Source: Capnocytophaga cynodegmi DSM 19736
Lineage (GTDB): Bacteria > Bacteroidota > Bacteroidia > Flavobacteriales > Flavobacteriaceae
Length of the DNA stretch: 64,000 nt
Assembly: GCF_000379185.1 (NCBI RefSeq)
Contig: NZ_KB900735.1
Span: forward strand, 211 to 64,210
Direction of reading: 5' to 3'
The notes beneath the pieces were generated by a model. The model was not told the origin of the DNA and searched no databases. It saw only the letters and a program-made list of their open reading frames with translations. Position 1 is the stretch's first letter, and every line of letters starts with the position of its first letter. A program made the translations under genes and the position numbers. Shown here piece after piece: positions 62,400 through 64,000 of this stretch.

Positions 62400-64000
62400 A
62401 TGAAATACTATATCTATCTCATTTTTAGTTTTATCAGTTTTGGGCAAGTGGCTTTTGCACAAGAAACGATTAAAACTTCAACAAAAGCTATTGATGTAAT
62501 TCGTTTATTTTCAGTAGGAAATAAGATAGAATGGGCAGTGCCTATATCTAAAAATGAGAAAATTTTATTGCAGTGGGAAGAACGTAACACTTCGTTTACT
62601 CAAAGTGAGGGAATTCGTTCGTTTGTGGGGTATCACGATAAAAATTTAGTAGCGGTTATTTCTATTTTGAATGGCACCATTTCGGGAAATATTCGTTGGA
62701 AAGACAAAGAAATCGTTTTAAAAACGTCGGAAGATGGTTTTCTAATCTTGTACACCGAAAGTTCTAATCACAAATGCGGTACGTGTGCTAACGGACATTG
62801 TCATTCTGATAAGCCTTCCACCAAACGTCCTATACTTCTGTCAGATTCCGACACTCCAACACCTTCCATTCCCAACACAAATGTACTTAGAATCTATCGA
62901 TTAGCGATGGCAGTTAGTTATGAATATTTTTCGGATACAAGTATCATTGGTTTCAGTAGCAAGGTGGAAGAAGTTAAAAAATTTTGGGCAACCAAAGAAA
63001 TGGAACTCAATGAGGTATATACGCGTGATTTAGGTATCCGATTTGAAGTTGTAAAGGATGAAAAACTAATTTCGACCCAAAGAGATGAAATTTCTGGCAG
63101 AAATGCAGATTATATCATTAACAATGCCACAAGAATAATAAATTCAAAAATAGGTAGCCAAAGTTATGATTTAGGAATATACATAGCCAAAGTTACAGAA
63201 GTAGCGGGACTTGCGTATTTAGAAAACGCCTACAAAACCGAAAAGGCTGCGGCGGTGGCTTTGGTCTCTCGTCCCGTTATTATGCACGAAATAGGACATT
63301 TGTTTGGGGCAAGACATACTTTCTCCATTACTTCTCCTTCCAGACCTCAAATTGACCCTGCCAGTGATAAAACGGAAATGTCGACAGGACAATCCATAAT
63401 GTCGTATGGATATCCTCGGGATTTTTTTTCCTTACGAAGCATACAAATGATTCGAGAAAAATTGGTTAACGTACCTTATTTTTCGGATACCAATCGAACT
63501 CAAAAAGTAGGTAATCATCCGTCAGTGACTAATTTTCCTTACGGAAAATATATTCAAAATCAACCTCCTACCATTAACAAAACGAAAATAAAAACAAGTT
63601 ATAAAATTCCGAAAGAGACTTTTTTTCAGTTTTATATTCCTGCTCAAGACCCTGAAAGTAAGTCTTTGTTGTACGCAGCCCATCAGACGGACATTCGTCC
63701 AGAACGTCAAGCCTCAAATGCTCGTTTTTTAACACGAAAAGCCACTAGTAGCAACCCTGTTGTATTTCAAACAGAGTATAGTGAAAAAACTCTTAATTTG
63801 GTACATAATACGACACCTAATGCTATAGGTAAGTTTACTTTTTGGTTGGGCGTGAGTGATGCTCAATCTCAGCAAACCAGCGAATATATCAGCCAGTATG
63901 ATATAGCTCAAACCCAAGTAATTATTGAAGAGGGAACACCTTTTAAGATTACTTCTTCAATGAAAAACAATTATAAAGAAGGGGAAGAAGTCCAGCTTAC
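62400..64000 (+). CDS. Secreted reprolysin-like metzincin, paralogue of the preceding gene, cut by window edge
   Basis: 533 codons from the ATG at 62400 are open to the right edge with no stop. Signal peptide MKYYIYLIFSFISFGQVAFA. Shares with the upstream protease the N-terminal region (SFxxxEGIR(S/T)FVGY), a CGTCANGHC motif again at 126-134, the zinc motif H296-E-I-G-H300-L-F-G303-A-R-H306 and Met-turn Met334. The region after the catalytic domain (KIPKETFFQF) is also conserved. The C-terminal sorting domain should lie outside the window. A terminator separates the two copies, so they may be expressed separately. Confidence 0.88.
   Translation, partial: MKYYIYLIFSFISFGQVAFAQETIKTSTKAIDVIRLFSVGNKIEWAVPISKNEKILLQWEERNTSFTQSEGIRSFVGYHDKNLVAVISILNGTISGNIRWKDKEIVLKTSEDGFLILYTESSNHKCGTCANGHCHSDKPSTKRPILLSDSDTPTPSIPNTNVLRIYRLAMAVSYEYFSDTSIIGFSSKVEEVKKFWATKEMELNEVYTRDLGIRFEVVKDEKLISTQRDEISGRNADYIINNATRIINSKIGSQSYDLGIYIAKVTEVAGLAYLENAYKTEKAAAVALVSRPVIMHEIGHLFGARHTFSITSPSRPQIDPASDKTEMSTGQSIMSYGYPRDFFSLRSIQMIREKLVNVPYFSDTNRTQKVGNHPSVTNFPYGKYIQNQPPTINKTKIKTSYKIPKETFFQFYIPAQDPESKSLLYAAHQTDIRPERQASNARFLTRKATSSNPVVFQTEYSEKTLNLVHNTTPNAIGKFTFWLGVSDAQSQQTSEYISQYDIAQTQVIIEEGTPFKITSSMKNNYKEGEEVQL

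Overview
The window is AT-rich chromosomal DNA of a Bacteroidota bacterium, very probably a Flavobacteriaceae member of the Capnocytophaga type. Evidence: upstream boxes of the TTTG-N19/20-TAnnTTTG form (the Bacteroidota primary sigma factor promoter), secreted proteins with Por/type IX secretion (T9SS) C-terminal domains, a 3,997-residue SprB-like adhesin, an RprX/RprY-like two-component pair, and a lipoprotein whose first residues (Cys-Gly-Lys-Asp-Asp-Glu) match the surface lipoprotein export signal described in Capnocytophaga canimorsus. The species assignment is inference. I saw no tRNA, rRNA or CRISPR array.

Layout. 1-74: first codons of a tyrosine-recombinase-type integrase running off the left edge, so a mobile element probably abuts the window. 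570-7158: META-domain lipoprotein, then a housekeeping run rsfS-ftsH-LUD protein-cdsA-dapF-acetyltransferase. 7414-8796: tandem paralogous stand-alone PAS proteins. 8984-19277: a fused 3-hydroxyacyl-CoA dehydrogenase/enoyl-CoA hydratase, cytidine deaminase, cutC, a GH16 glycosidase gene broken by one in-frame stop, a membrane metallophosphoesterase, dapA with a DUF6913 partner, a 5'-nucleotidase split into two genes, a surface lipoprotein and a MazG-like pyrophosphohydrolase. 19399-27105: gcvP, gyrB, a Sfp-type phosphopantetheinyl transferase, the pyruvate dehydrogenase E1 beta gene and smpB.

27112-31800 is the most accessory-looking part: hypothetical envelope proteins, a DUF6261 gene of higher GC, about 0.7 kb of dispersed and tandem palindromic repeats, an SDR oxidoreductase with a Crp/Fnr regulator, and a second cluster of perfect palindromes. 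31818-37123 holds valS, a DUF1573 protein, a small Smr-domain protein and pncB.

37501-49494 is one 12-kb gene for a cell-surface adhesin with SprB-type repeats and a type B T9SS signal. It is followed by an S9 oligopeptidase lipoprotein, YbbR-coaE, a histidine kinase/response regulator pair, a DMT transporter, nrdB, a TRIC-type channel, and finally two tandem paralogous secreted metzincin proteases, the second cut by the right edge. Both proteases carry a CGxCxNGHC motif at exactly residues 126-134, ahead of the catalytic domain. Hairpin terminators separate most transcription units and are unusually easy to read here.
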